In this document: one piece after another, positions 13,470 to 24,921 of the stretch
How the letters are laid out: each line of letters begins with the position of its first letter
Numbering within the stretch: the stretch's first letter is position 1
Program-made: the position numbers and the translations under genes
NCBI GenBank assembly: GCA_024509875.1
Contig: JAMPIV010003456.1
Location: forward strand, 1-64,000
Direction of reading: 5' to 3'
Length of the DNA stretch: 64,000 nucleotides
Source of the DNA: Oreohelix idahoensis
Lineage: Eukaryota > Mollusca > Gastropoda > Stylommatophora > Oreohelicidae
The notes under the pieces: model-generated
Told to the model about the DNA's origin: nothing
Database searches by the model: none
What the model saw: only the letters and a program-made list of their open reading frames with translations

Positions 13470-14023
13470 TTTGTCAAAGCAAGGTTTTTAATGATTTGTC
13501 CTTTGGCCCTGGCCTTTCTCATCTGTTTATCAGAAAAGGTTAATGGGGGTTCCTCCTCCTTTCTACTAGGGGTCGACCTGACCTGAAGCGTGGCCATTAC
13601 CACAGGTTTTACAGGGCTTCCTAGAAAAACATATTTACTTCCTAACACCAGCGGGTAATTAGGATCGTCACACACGGCTGCTCTAATCACTCCTTCCACG
13701 TACCTTGTCTCTACATTGATCTCGGCTACGGGAAGTGTCATGGTGGATATTCCCTTTACGGCCCCTTGTATCTCCACTTTCTCTGTGGTATACTGTTCAG
13801 GGTGCATTAGGGTTGCACTCACAACTGAGTCATATTCTAAACCTGAATCGTAAAGGCACCTAACCTTGGCCCCATTACATGTCACTTCTTCACAGATGGG
13901 GGGATGTTGAAGATTTATATGATTCTCTGTCAGTTTCTTCTTCCCCTTGTCCACTGTTATCATGCATGCCGCGTGATATGGAGGAACCTTCCTACCACAT
14001 TCACTAGTATTATGATTATGCAT
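13463..14023 (-). CDS. Element X nucleocapsid end plus aspartic protease
   Basis: A 186-residue open segment. Its start overlaps a short zinc-knuckle-like motif (CRMHNHNTSEC; the first Cys lies just upstream of the first Met). Retropepsin features follow: RCLYDSGLEYDS carries the catalytic DSG near residue 60, and YPLVLGSKYV near residue 128 matches the conserved C-terminal LxLG box. The protein would cleave the gag-pol polyprotein. The tail TFSDKQMRKARAKGQ leads directly toward the integrase finger. The first Met is internal to the original polyprotein, so it is not a true start. Confidence 0.75.
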   Translation of the reverse strand: MHNHNTSECGRKVPPYHAACMITVDKGKKKLTENHINLQHPPICEEVTCNGAKVRCLYDSGLEYDSVVSATLMHPEQYTTEKVEIQGAVKGISTMTLPVAEINVETRYVEGVIRAAVCDDPNYPLVLGSKYVFLGSPVKPVVMATLQVRSTPSRKEEEPPLTFSDKQMRKARAKGQIIKNLALTNC

Positions 14024-15167
14024 CCTGCATATTTGGACAATATTTTCCTTCCTGTCTGAAGGGTGTTTCCTGTTATCATATTTCCTTTCATTGAATTGTG
14101 GGGTTTTATTTTTATAGTCATTTCGTGGCCTATCAAACTGGTTACTTCTGCTTGAGCTGCTTGATACCTTTCAGCCACATTTAGCAACTCACCCAGCCTC
14201 TCTGCACCTTGTTCCATGAGAAACTTTCTCAGGTCTGGAGCCATGGACTCTCTTAATTGTTCTATAAGGACCATTTCCTTAAGATCTTGGGTTTTCCCCA
14301 GAGAAGTCCATTTCTCCAAGTATGTCTCTATTCGTGCAGAGAACTGGTGATAGGTTTCACCTGACAGTAGTTTAGCATTCCTAAATTTTTTTCCTATAAA
14401 ATTCTGCATTCTTTTCATATCTTAACAAAAGAGCCTGCTTTAGCATGTCATAATTTTCCTGATCACCTCTGCTCATTTTGCAAAAACTTCATAAGCTGCC
14501 CCACGAAGTCCTTGAGATAACTTTAAGCTCCACCTTTCTCTCTCTAACCCATACGTGGTAGCTAATAGTTCATATCTATTTAGGTAGCTCTCAATATCAT
14601 CGTCTTTCTCAACAAAATGATCTAAATGAAAATTCATAGCTGAGGTTGAGGCTCCCTGGCTAGCAGTGGCATCAGAGGCAAAGGGACTGGCACCATTTTC
14701 AGGAGCATGGCCTTGAAACTCAAACTCCCTTAGTCGTAACTCATGTTCCCTTTGTAATCTCTTTATTTTCTGCTTCCCTTTCTGCAGCTAATCTCTTAAC
14801 TCTTTCTTTCTGCAGCTAATTTCTTCTCATCTTCTCTTTCTGCAGCTAATCTTCTTTTCCCCTTTCTTTCTGCAAGCTTTACCTCTTCTGTCAGCCTCTT
14901 TTGCAGCCTCTTTGTCTCCTCTGCCTTCTGCAATTTCTTAGCCTCAGCCTCAATCTGCAACCTCTTAGTCTCAGCCTCAGCCTCAAATTGCAACCTCTTA
15001 GTCTCAGCCTCTAACTTTCTTTCGGCCTCTTTTTCTAATCTTCTTTCTTCGCGTTCAATAAATTTGTCACATTCCGTAGTGACATAGGCAACCATAACTT
15101 GCCCATCTAATCCTAACTCTTTCGCAGTCTGTACAGCAGCAGATCGAAACTTGGCCAGGTCCGCCAT
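13960..15167 (-). pseudogene. Element X gag, copy 2
   Basis: Starts MADLAKFRSAAVQTAKELGL at 15167, then a ~90-residue Glu/Lys/Arg-rich helix with 9-residue repeats (TKRLQIEAEA-type). The capsid-like domain has ESYLNRYELLATTYG near 14600, YRKKFRNAKLLSGETYHQF, and MAPDLRKFLMEQGAERLGEL at 14200-14260. The domain order matches the gags of elements A-C though the sequence is quite different. At least two frame changes (14.45-14.80 kb and near 14.0 kb) break it. In function it would form the particle shell and bind RNA. Confidence 0.8.
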
Positions 15168-15384
15168 TGTCTATCAGGTAAATTTCTACAATGTCTAACC
15201 AACAATTCCAATCTATATAATTATCTAAGGACAACACAGGCACGTGAGCTCAACCTTATTTATTTCACCCAAAGGATACTTTTAATTCTTATTATTCCCT
15301 GAAGTGAATTACCCCCAATATTTTTTAATAGGGAAAGATTCAAAATCCCGAGAGCGAGACCCCAATATATGTGGTGAAGTGGGA
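15168..15384 (-). other. Element X leader, copy 2
   Basis: Leader between the 5' LTR and gag. The minus strand immediately after the LTR reads TCCCACTTCACCACATATAT, then TGGGGTCTCGCTC. The latter begins TGG like a primer-binding site but lies ~20 bases from the LTR, so I do not call it firmly. Confidence 0.5.
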
Positions 15385-17422
15385 TGTTATAAATATTTAT
15401 AGGGGACTTAGTGTACTGACTGAGATCAGCTGTGAAGGTATCTATATCTATTAAGAGTAGTGTATTATAGATAACCTTACTTGCTACCACATATTTATAT
15501 ATCTCAGTCAGAATTATTCTGGAATAGTGTGATGACTACGTTATGTGTCTAGGGTATGTGTATGATGAAGTGTAAGTCACAACAACAAACAGATAAACAA
15601 TTTAATTTAATCCACTACTCTTGACAACACTGTGACACTCACATACATATAACACTCTACAAAGATATATCTTAAAAGAGTCACTGTAAATTTTCAATTA
15701 TCAAGATGTATAAAGCACTTTTCATGAATATATATGTGTCCTGATTCAAATACAAAGGAACCAGGAATCACAATCAATTTTAATTACAAGTATATGTACA
15801 GACTTTATCAATATGAATATTGTAGTGACATATATTATTAAAATATCCTATGTGTGTCAGTTGTGTAGTGGTAATATGAGGTAATACTGGTTTTGTTTTG
15901 TTCAAGCTCTGTTGGTATTTGTCATCATGACTTCAATAGTTTGTCTTTTGGGACTAGTATTGGAGATGTTCTCAGTTCCTCATATTAAAACAATTAAATT
16001 CCCTCGTATTTTTTATACAATGTTAGTTTAAGATGGGGTTACATAATGTTGAGCTCAGCTGGCCACATAGGCTTAACTTTCGTGATGGCGGCAGGAAAGG
16101 ACTCCTCTGCTCGAATTCTCCTCTGGGCTCTGGAGACACCTCACTGATAGCTAAATGGACCAAGGAGTATGCTGTCCGACTCTGGATTCAGCAAAGCTCT
16201 GACCAGGTACTGCTCAATAGCTTTAGGACCACAGTCCCACAATTCATGGAAATAACACAGAAAATTACGTTGACCGGCAATGAAATATAGCACAATTTCG
16301 ATCTGCCGATGTCCCACGCTTTTATTTACAAAAATACGCACGGGTGCTCAACGCACTGATTCTGTAGTAAGTTTATTTGCAAATGTGGTGGTCACCTGAC
16401 GCCTCTAATTGACTATATAGGCAGGTCTAACCAATCTTGCCATGTTTACACAGCATATTTTTAAAAAAAAAGTACTCCTACTCACGTTTCCCCTGACAAC
16501 AAATAGAATAGGTATTTTATAGCCCGACTAATCGTGTTTAGCCTTACATTTCTTGCGCTCCAATCAAATCGGATTTTACATGGAGACCCATTTCCCGTAC
16601 AATGGTGGGGTGAAAATCTGCCACTGAGCGATTCTGATTTGGGTGTTGTCTGACATCCCTCACTATTTCTTTTGGCTATATTTTGGTAATTCCTAGACTA
16701 TTTGCGTAACGTTTAACATATTCTTTGTCAGCAAGTCCTAAGGAACCCAAATATACAAATTTAAAAGAGCTAAGTGGCTGCGTTCAAAATATGCAATTTC
16801 TTCTACCTCCTGTTTACTTCGAAAACGATGTGGTGTCTGCCCTGGGTACTGTAATGTTTTCAAACGTAAACCAGTAATAATGTCATATTTCCTAATAAGC
16901 GTCGTTTTTTCAGGATTTTAAAACCTAACTCTGGTATGGGGTAGTGTTTTTTTTATCACTGACGATTTGAAATAAAGTTAGTGCATGTGGCCTTACACGC
17001 GTGATGGCAGCAATTGTGTATCGCGCGACGCGTGTTTAGTGTTGCATGTGTCCCTGCTTTCTGCCTCTCCCTTCTCTCTATCCTTTAGTCCATCTTGTCT
17101 TTCGTTTTAGGTAACGTATTGTATAAAAAAGACATGAATGGAATTTTAAATCTAGGTCATCTTGCGTATTCTCAAGGTTTTTCTTAGAATTGGACGTTAC
17201 ACTGTTTTATGAGTTGGGAAACGCGTGTATGATGCAGCAAGGCTTTTACTATCAACGTGAAAGCGTTACAATTTGCAGACGAAGTAGAAAACAAGGGGGA
17301 TTCGAGTACAGTCATTGTGACAGCACTGTTCTTTACCATTCTTCTTTCCTTTTATTAAATTTATTTGTTAGGCTTTACATTTACGTTTTAATTTATATAT
17401 AGTGGGTGTAGATTTCACGACA
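15385..17422 (-). repeat. Element X 5' LTR (rightmost)
   Basis: TGTTATAAATATTTATAGGG to TTTCACGACA, 2038 bp, followed by the GTTGA duplication and satellite. It is the cleanest of the three LTRs. As 5' LTR on the minus strand it should contain the promoter, but I cannot point to a convincing TATA box. Confidence 0.8.
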
Positions 17423-19388
17423 GTTGACAAAAACTAAACTCTACTTTGACAAAAGTAAGAAGATCTACCCCTGATAAAAAATAAACAGCTCACCTTAACC
17501 AAACTAAAGATCTACCCTTGATAAAACTAAACATCTACTTTAACAAAACCAAACATCTACCTTAACAAAACTAAATATCTACCTTAACAAAACTAAACAT
17601 CTACCTTAATAAAACTAAACATCTACCCTTCACTAAACTAGACATCTACCTTAACAAAATTTAACATCTAACCTTATAAAACACTAAACATCTATCATTG
17701 TCAAAAACTAAAGATTCTACTTGATAAAACTCAAAGATCTACCTTAACAAAACTAAACATCTAACCTTAACAAAACTAAACATCTACCCTTGATAAAACG
17801 AAAGGTCTACCCTTGATAAAACTAAACACATCTACCCTTAACCCAAACTAAACATCTACCTTAACAAAACTAAACATCTACCCTTAACAAATCCAAACAT
17901 CTACCATTGATAAAACTAAAGATCTACCCTTGATAAAACTAAACATCTACCTTAACAAAACTAAACATCTACCTTAATAAAACTAAAGATCTACCCTTGA
18001 TATAACTAAAGATCAACCCTTGATAAAACTAAACATCTACCTTAACAAAACTAAACATCTACCTTAACAAAACTAAACATCTACCCTTAACAAATCTAAA
18101 CATCTACGATTGATAAAACTAAAGATCTACCCTTGTTAAAACTAAACATCTACGTTATCAAAACTAAACATTTACCCTTGACAAAACTAAACATCTACCC
18201 TTGACAAAACTAAACATCTACCTTGACAAAACTAAAGATCTAACTTGACAAAACTAAGCATCTACCTTAACAAAACTGAACATCTACCTTAACAAAACCA
18301 AAAATCTACATTGACAAAACAAAAGATATACCTTGACAAAACTAATGATTTCCTTTGACATAACTAAAGATCCACCTTGACAAACCAACAATCTCCCTTG
18401 ACAAAATTAACAGTCTACTTTGACAAAACTAAAGATCTGCCTGGATGAAACTAAATATCTATTATGACAAAACTAAAGATCTACCTTGACAAAACTAACG
18501 ATCTACGTAGACAAAACTAACGATCTACCTAGATAAAACTAACGATCTACCTTGACAAAACTAACGATCTACCTTGACAAAATTAAAGATCTACTTTGAA
18601 AAACTTTAAAAATTCTTCCTTGATAAAACTACAGATCTACCTTGACAAAATTAAAGATCTACCTTGACAAAACTAAAGATCTACTTTGACAACCGTAAAG
18701 ATCTACCTAGACAAAACTAATGAGCTTCCCTTGACAAAACTAAAGATCTACTCTTTATCAAACTAAAATATTTACCTTTGACAAAACTAAAGATATACCT
18801 TGACAAAACTTAAAATTAACCTTGACAAAATTAAAGATCTATTATGACAAAATTAAAGATCTATTATGACAAAGCTAAAGATCTACCTTGACAAAACTAA
18901 CGATCTATCTAGACAAAACTAACGATCTACCTTGACAAAACTAAACATCTTCCTTGACAAAACTAAAGATTTACCTGGACAAAACTAACGATCTATCTTG
19001 ACAAAAAAACAAAACTAAAGAATCTTCTTTGACAAAACTAATGATCTACCTTGAGAAACTAAAAATCTACATATAAAACTAAAGATCTACCTTGACAAAA
19101 CTAAAGATCTACTCTGACAAAACTAAACATTTACCTTGACAAAACTAAAAATCTACTTGGGCAAAACTTAAAAATCTACCTTGAGAAAACTAAAGATCTA
19201 CCTTGACAGAACTGAAGATCTACCTTGACCAAACTAAAGATCTATCATGACAAAACTATAGATCTACCTGGACAAAACTAAAGATCTATCTGGACAAAAC
19301 TAAAGATCTACGTTTGCAAAACTAAAGATCTACCTTGACGAAACTAAAGATCTACCTTGAGGAACCTAAAGATCTACCTGGACAAAAT
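17423..19388 (+). repeat. ~22-bp satellite array
   Basis: About 88 tandem units of roughly 22 bp, typified by GACAAAACTAAAGATCTACC. Two domains are visible. Up to about 18.3 kb the units mostly read CTAAACATCTACC with TTAACAAAA or CCTTGATAAAA. After that most read CTAAAGATCTACCTTGACAA, with an AGATCT palindrome. Length varies by one or two bases per unit. The first five bases are the right-hand GTTGA of element X. No coding potential. Confidence 0.9.
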
Positions 19389-19534
19389 CATGTCTGTAGA
19401 GTTGGGAAGAACAGTAAGATGAATAGTTTTAAAATATCTCTCACCATTACCTCTCTTAACAAAAGTGTTGGCTGACTTGTACCTTCAATCCTCGGAACAC
19501 CACGCTTTGAAGGGCGAGTCCGAAACATCCCTAG
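19389..19534. other. Spacer between two tandem arrays
   Basis: Unique-looking sequence joining the 22-bp satellite to the 56-bp array. It includes CCTCGGAACACCACGC and no recognisable gene. Confidence 0.5.
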
Positions 19535-20168
19535 TTTAAAAATTCTACCCTATACATCCCAGGATAGACGAGGAACCGTTTAAGTAAGTAAGTAAAAATT
19601 CTACCCTATACATCCCAGGATAGACGAGGAACCGTTTAAGTAAGTAAGTAAAAATTCTACCCTATACATCCCAGGATAGACGAGGAACCGTTTAAGTAAG
19701 TAAGTAAAAATTCTACCCTATACATCCCAGGATAGAAGAGGAACCGTCTAAGTAAGTAAGTAAGTAAAAATTCTACCCTATACATCCCAGGATAGACGAG
19801 GAACCGTTTAAGTAAGTAAGTAAAAATTCTACCCTATAAATCCCAGGATAGACGAGGAACCGTTTAAGTAAGTAAGTAAAAATTCTACCCTATACATCCC
19901 AGGATAGACGAGGAACCGTTTAAGTAAGTAAGTAAAAATTCTACCCTATACATCCCAGGATAGACGAGGAACCGTTTAAGTAAGTAAGTAAAAATTCTAC
20001 CCTATACATCCCAGGATAGACGAGGAACCGTTTAAGTAAGTAAGTAAAAATTCTACCCTATACATCCCAGGATAGACGAGGAACCGTTTAAGTAAGTAAG
20101 TAAAAATTCGACCCTATACATCCCAGGATAGAAGAGGAACCGTCTAAGTAAGTAAGTAAGTAAAAAAT
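19535..20168 (+). repeat. 56-bp tandem array, 11 units plus a partial
   Basis: Units begin AAAAATTCTACCC, continue TATACATCCCAGGATAG and ACGAGGAACCGT, and end with three or four copies of AAGT. Starts fall 56 bases apart (19541, 19597, 19653 and so on). Two units carry one extra AGTA. Units are almost identical, so the array is recently homogenised. Rare variants are AGAAGAGG for AGACGAGG and TTCGACCC for TTCTACCC. Confidence 0.95.
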
Positions 20169-21296
20169 TCTACACCCCCTCCCCCCTTTCGTACATCACC
20201 TAATGATCTATCAAATCAGCCGCTGTGATCTATCGGTAGATACAATCGACCGGTTGCTGACTCCTGTCTTAGAGGATTCCAGAAACAAAGACCTATACCA
20301 GATGAAGCGCTATCCAAAATAGCTTAAAAGTGCTCATTGGGTAGACGAGAAAATGCTTGCAAAATTTACATAAGCAGCCAGTAATTACTTAATAACTTGT
20401 AATGAGTACATGAAGACTTGACACTCGGAGATATTATTGTTAATTAAAAAGTATAATTAAGTACGTGTCACGATATGGGAGACTGTCGGCCTTTCTTATG
20501 TAAGCAGACCAGACAGACAAATGTACTGTAAGACATGGGTAGGTAACACACTAGAGCACAGGTTCTTAACATATGGTGGTCCAAGGACGCTTCAGAGGGG
20601 GTCAATGAATTGATTCTAGGAGGTACGTGTACGTAATGTAACATTTAAAAATTAATTTTTTAAATAATACGTTTACATAATTTTTTTTTTTTAATGAGAA
20701 GGGGTCCTTAGCCTTCACGAGACAATCAAAGGAGTCCATAACTTTCATCGGACAATCAAATGGGTCCCAGGCATTAAAAACGGTTAAGAATCCCTTCACT
20801 AGATGATCTTATCGCAAATCACGATCGATAGCCATCGGGTTAGCTTTGTTTAACTAAATGGTTAATCGTGGAACTCTTAAGTATAATCAGAAATTAATAA
20901 ACAAGCAATGTTTGCTTAAACAGTGGATCGTGACTATTTTAATAACAGTCAAGATATAGTGTCATTAACTATCATTTATAAGAACCCCTATACTTAGTCG
21001 GCAACATCACTGTTAGAGGGAAGAGGGGGAGGGGATAAGATGCGGGAGGTCGTGGCTGACTGACTTATTGCAAATAGCCAGGTGGCGTCGATTAGATTAC
21101 GGCAGGGGCGTAGTTAAATTATTAACACCTGGGGCGGACCCACCTTTTGCACTCCCTTTCATAAAGAAACACACTAGCAATTACATTTTAAACAGTAAGT
21201 ACTCTCATAATATTGTCCGATGGCTCCGTTTACCTGGCTGTCACCCTTGGAGGACCGCCCCCTCGCACTCCCACCCCCTACAACTCCACTGGTTTA
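20169..21296. other. No gene recognised
   Basis: AT-rich with no supported reading frame. Around 21103-21150 there is a GGGGCGTAGTTAAATTATT / CACCTGGGGCGGACCC motif that looks like the edge of a dispersed repeat; I cannot name it. Confidence 0.4.
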
Positions 21297-21476
21297 GGGT
21301 AACTATAAAGGTAGTCTCTTTGCCTTCCCTTACTCAACCTGTAAAGTCAGGTACCTATTTACAGCGGGGTAGACTTAAGAACGACTACATCAGTTTTCAA
21401 ACAAGCAACTTAATGACTCTACCGCGAGACGCAAGAGCTCTAATCACTCTGCCAATTAGACGCTCAGTCGATTAGG
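21297..21476 (-). repeat. tRNA-derived SINE, partial
   Basis: On the minus strand the head ATTGGCAGAGTGATTAGAGC is an A-box-like start, followed by GCTGTAAATAGGTACCTGAC and GGAAGGCAAAGAGACTACC. The central GGTCACC block is missing, so this is internally deleted or truncated. Confidence 0.65.
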
Positions 21477-21514
21477 GTGGCGAGTTTAAGTCTGCGGAAA
21501 GCCCTTACCGTTTT

Positions 21515-21561
21515 TCTTTGTCGCTCATCTTTGTGGGCCGTTTATCTCTCATCTTTGTGGG
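21515..21561 (+). repeat. 24-bp minisatellite, left of element A
   Basis: About two units of the same repeat found to the right of element A at 30790 (CTCATCTTTGTGGGCCG). It ends in GTGGG at 21557-21561, the left copy of A's target duplication. Confidence 0.85.
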
Positions 21562-22709
21562 TGTAACTGTCTTTTTTTTTCTTGTTGAGGTGATCACTGG
21601 CCCAAGACAGTATACATGTTGTTAGATGTGTAGTGCGAGCGTATGATGAATTGAGTGTGGGTGCGAATGAAGGCGCGAATGTGTTTAGGCTCGTATAGAT
21701 GTAGATCCTGCAACCCATACTTTCACATGCAGTAATCAAGGATGCTTTGACACTGCAGGCATGTTTCAAGACATTTATTGACGAGAACACACATAGTATC
21801 AACAGGAACAGTCAGTGTAACAAGGTCATGCTGACCTGAAATCGATAGGTATACATTTGGCATTCAAAAAGGTAAACATCGGAATAGACGTGCATGGTCA
21901 ATAGCAAAGTTCTTCAATAATGACAGTTCGTAGCGTCGCCCTTGGCGTCTCTGACTAAACGCGTCAGATGCCTTAGTTACTTTGACACACAGGTGCAACT
22001 TGGCACTCCCCGCCAATTGCACATATCAGGCTGTAGTATAATAGCCGAAAGCACAGGCCTCGTTCTGACGTCGGCCGTGTACTTCTGTTAAATAGGTTAT
22101 CATCAACCCTGCAGTAATACTTATTGTAGATATGAATTCCGCCAATCTGCGGCTCCCACAATATATCTTCGTCACTGGATTTCTGGACAATATAAGACTA
22201 ACAGTCTTGGATGGCTACCTCGAGCACAAATATATAAGTTCTGAAATGGCGGATCAGTGAGCTGCTGTTCACCCTAGGTAATCCTTTACATGTTCTGCCA
22301 CCGAAAAGCGTAATAATGCATAAAGGTCGGTATTACCTGGAAAATGAATCCTCAGAACTAAACAAGGAATTCTGTCGTCATCCCGACGCACAGAGATTCA
22401 CTGGGGAAAACTGCCATAGCAGTTACTTCGAAGATTCTCCCCGAAAAACAATGGACTCTTGGTCCCTTCAGAAAAACAGGACCTTCCCGGCTTGCCGGAA
22501 GTATATCTCACTCCCGCTTAAAAAACCTTCCCATAGGCCTACGCCCGAACTGACAACCTCTGACCCTAAAGGTCAAACACAATGAATGAATAAACAAGGG
22601 AAGACAACCCCTAATCAACCTGACATCGCAGGTAAAGACACAATTATACTTATGATACAAACATAAGCAAATAACTTGACAGATGACTCCGTCGAAAATG
22701 ACAGCAACA
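21562..22709 (-). repeat. Element A 3' LTR
   Basis: Ends are 5'-TGTTGCTGTC...GACAGTTACA-3' in element sense, a near-perfect terminal inverted repeat. A TATATA lies at 22231-22236 and an AATAAA (minus strand) at 21774-21779, giving the usual promoter and poly(A) layout. Confidence 0.92.
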
Positions 22710-22727
22710 TTACTACCACCCCCCTGT
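22710..22727 (-). promoter_or_regulatory. Element A polypurine tract
   Basis: Minus-strand ACAGGGGGGTGGTAGTAA runs directly into the LTR. The same tract precedes the 3' LTR of element C at 60561-60578. It is the expected plus-strand primer. Confidence 0.75.
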
Positions 22728-23139
22728 AAAAAAAAAATGAAATTTTTTTTTTTAATATGTCCATGAGCAAGATAGCACCAGTATCACTTCTGTGCTCATG
22801 CAAACAATGAACCTAATATCAGGTACAATAGAAGAGGGTACAAATCATCTCTCAACATAGGAGAAAATATTTCCTTTAAGCCAAACAAACTAAGGGATAC
22901 CATTCAAGAAACCTAAGTTGCTGGCAATACCAATCATATATCAAACATTACTAAATAATATAATCATAGCAATATACAAATGTCAATGCTATTTTAGCAA
23001 CATATCACTGATGGATGGACAAAATGAAATTTGTTAAATTATCTAAACATCATCCAAATACATTTGTATTACAACATATTATGATATGAAGGACAGACCT
23101 AAGTCTGAAAATATATCAGGAAAAACTAGGACACAAGAT
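22728..23139 (-). other. Element A 3' untranslated region
   Basis: About 410 bases between the pol stop codon (23140-23142) and the polypurine tract, including long A/T runs next to the tract. It matches 60145-60560 of element C closely and has no coding potential. Confidence 0.7.
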
Positions 23140-24921
23140 TTAACTGGAATCATGTGGGCATCTAGACAATATGTCCGCCATCACATTATCCGACCACGGA
23201 TAGCTCGCACCGTGAAATGGAAAGGCTGAAGAGCAATAGCATAACGAGTAGATCTCGAGCTCTTCAAATCCTTACTTTGCATAGCCGTAAGAGCTTTTTG
23301 GTCGGTTTCCATAAAGAAATGCGCGCCCAGAAGGAACCTTTGTAGCTTAAGAATGGACCAAACCATAGCCAACAATTCACGGTCCAAAACCGAGTAATTC
23401 CTTTCTGCCGCATTCAGCTTCCTAGAAATATACATTACAGGATGCAGAGTTCCTGAATATTCCTGCATTAGTGCCGCTCCAATCCCAGTGGAAGAGGCAT
23501 CACTACGAAGGACAAAAGTCTTATCAATCGTCGGTAGTCTTAAGATAGGATGAGATGAGAACAAATTCTTAACCTGATCCAATGAAGATTGGCATTCTTG
23601 GGACCAACGCACCATATTAGGAGAACCTTTTTTCAATAACGTTGAAAGTGGTGCCATAATGGAGGACAGATTCTCAATGAATCTTCCATAGAATTGTATC
23701 AATCCCAAGAGACTACGCACTTGCTTTTTTGTCTTCGGAACCGAGATATTTAATATCTTTGAAATGTTTTGGTCCTCTGTCTTCAACAGACCATGACCAA
23801 CTCGATGACCTAGGAAGGAAATTTCACTAAACCCAACAAAAGCTTTAGAGGGTTTAGCAGTCAAACTATGCTCACGTAGAGTAGATAGCAATTCCTTTAG
23901 ACCCAAATAGTGTTCTTCCCAAGTATCGCTGAAAAGACAGATGTCGTCTAAATATGCAATGACATCTGCACGATCTGATAGAATTCGTCGCATCATGCGT
24001 ACGAAAGTCGCTGGGGCGTTCATAAGCCCGAAAGGCATAAAATTCCATTGAAACAGACCCCTAGGTGTCGAAAAAGCAGTGAGAGGTTTGGCGTGTTCCG
24101 TCAGTGGGACTTGCCAATAACCTTTCGACAAGTCTAGTTTAGTAAAGAATTTAGCTTTAGAAAGTCTAATAAGTAGATCATCTAATAACGGCATAGGTTC
24201 AGCATCGAACTTCGTAACTTGATTTAATTTGCGATAATCAACGCAAAGACGTATGTTATTGTCTTTCTTTCGAACAATAACTATCGACGAAGAATAAGCT
24301 GAAGTGGATGGTTCAATTATTTGTAGTTGAATCATTTCATCCAATTCTTTCTCGACTTGTGCTTGAAAATGAATAGGTATTGGGTATGGTCTTACTCTGA
24401 TCGGATTACGATCAGTAAGTATGATGTCATGTTCTATGACATCTGTGTGTCCAGGAATGTCGGTAAGGACATCCTGATATGATTGTAACGTAGAGGATAC
24501 TTGACGCTGTTCCTCAAAAGACAAGTTGGAAGAGACTGTAACGTCTCTCCACGATTCCGTTGAAGTAAGTGGAATCGCAGGAAGAGGTAAGTTCACGTCA
24601 GAAAAAATAGTTTCCTCATCCTGTATAACGGACAGGGATGAGATGTGACCATGTTGAACTGGAGAGTCGTCCGTCGCCTGGAAAATAGGCTGTAAATAGT
24701 CTGGACGTTCAATAAACTCTGTTAGCATATTTATATGGAAGGTTTTATGCCTTCCATCCACATCGACAATATAGTCGACATCAGAAATTTTCGAGACTAT
24801 AGTGTATGGACCCTTCCAAGAAATGAGAAGTCTATTCTCTCTTGAGGGCAGTAAGACATATGCTTTGTCTCCAGGACAAAGTTGACGTAGGCGTCTTTTC
24901 TTATTAGCAAATCGCCTAGCT
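23140..24921 (-). CDS. pol: Element A reverse transcriptase and RNase H
   Basis: This is the 3' part of gag-pol. RT motifs in order: VDYRKLNQVTKFDAEPMP, FFTKLDLSKGYWQVPL, FMPFGLMNAPATFVRMM and the catalytic VIAYLDDICLFS. RNase H follows: LRSDASSTGIGAAL (first Asp), NYSVLDRELLAMVW (Glu) and METDQKALT (Asp). RT copies the RNA into DNA; RNase H removes the template. Upstream in the same frame lies the integrase C-terminal GPY segment. A missing T near 23193 shifts the last ~18 codons; the related element C shows the normal end at a TAA equivalent to 23140-23142. There is no separate start codon, so it is expressed as part of a polyprotein. Confidence 0.88.

Larger units (their letters stand above)
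3570..17422 (-). mobile_element. Element X: composite LTR retrotransposon, LTR-int-LTR-int-LTR
   Basis: Three related copies of a TGTTATAAAT...TTTCACGACA repeat (3570-5839, 9717-11970, 15385-17422) separate two internal regions. Read on the minus strand, 15385-17422 is the 5' LTR, 9717-11970 is shared, and 3570-5839 is the 3' LTR. Both left-hand LTRs are preceded, in element sense, by a purine tract (AAAAAGGGGAGGATT in the middle one). The composite is flanked by GTTGA at 3565-3569 and 17423-17427, a 5-bp target duplication within the satellite. The internal regions encode gag, protease and an integrase N-terminal zinc finger, with no RT, RNase H or DDE core. It is therefore a non-autonomous derivative; unequal recombination between LTRs would explain the extra unit. 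Confidence 0.8.

Noticed and set aside
19535..20168. Regular array resembling a CRISPR
   Set aside because: Units are directly joined with no variable spacers and no cas genes; this is a eukaryotic tandem repeat.
22316..22585. 89-codon frame on the antisense strand of the element A LTR
   Set aside because: It is antisense to the element and its end is not conserved in the C LTRs; probably chance.
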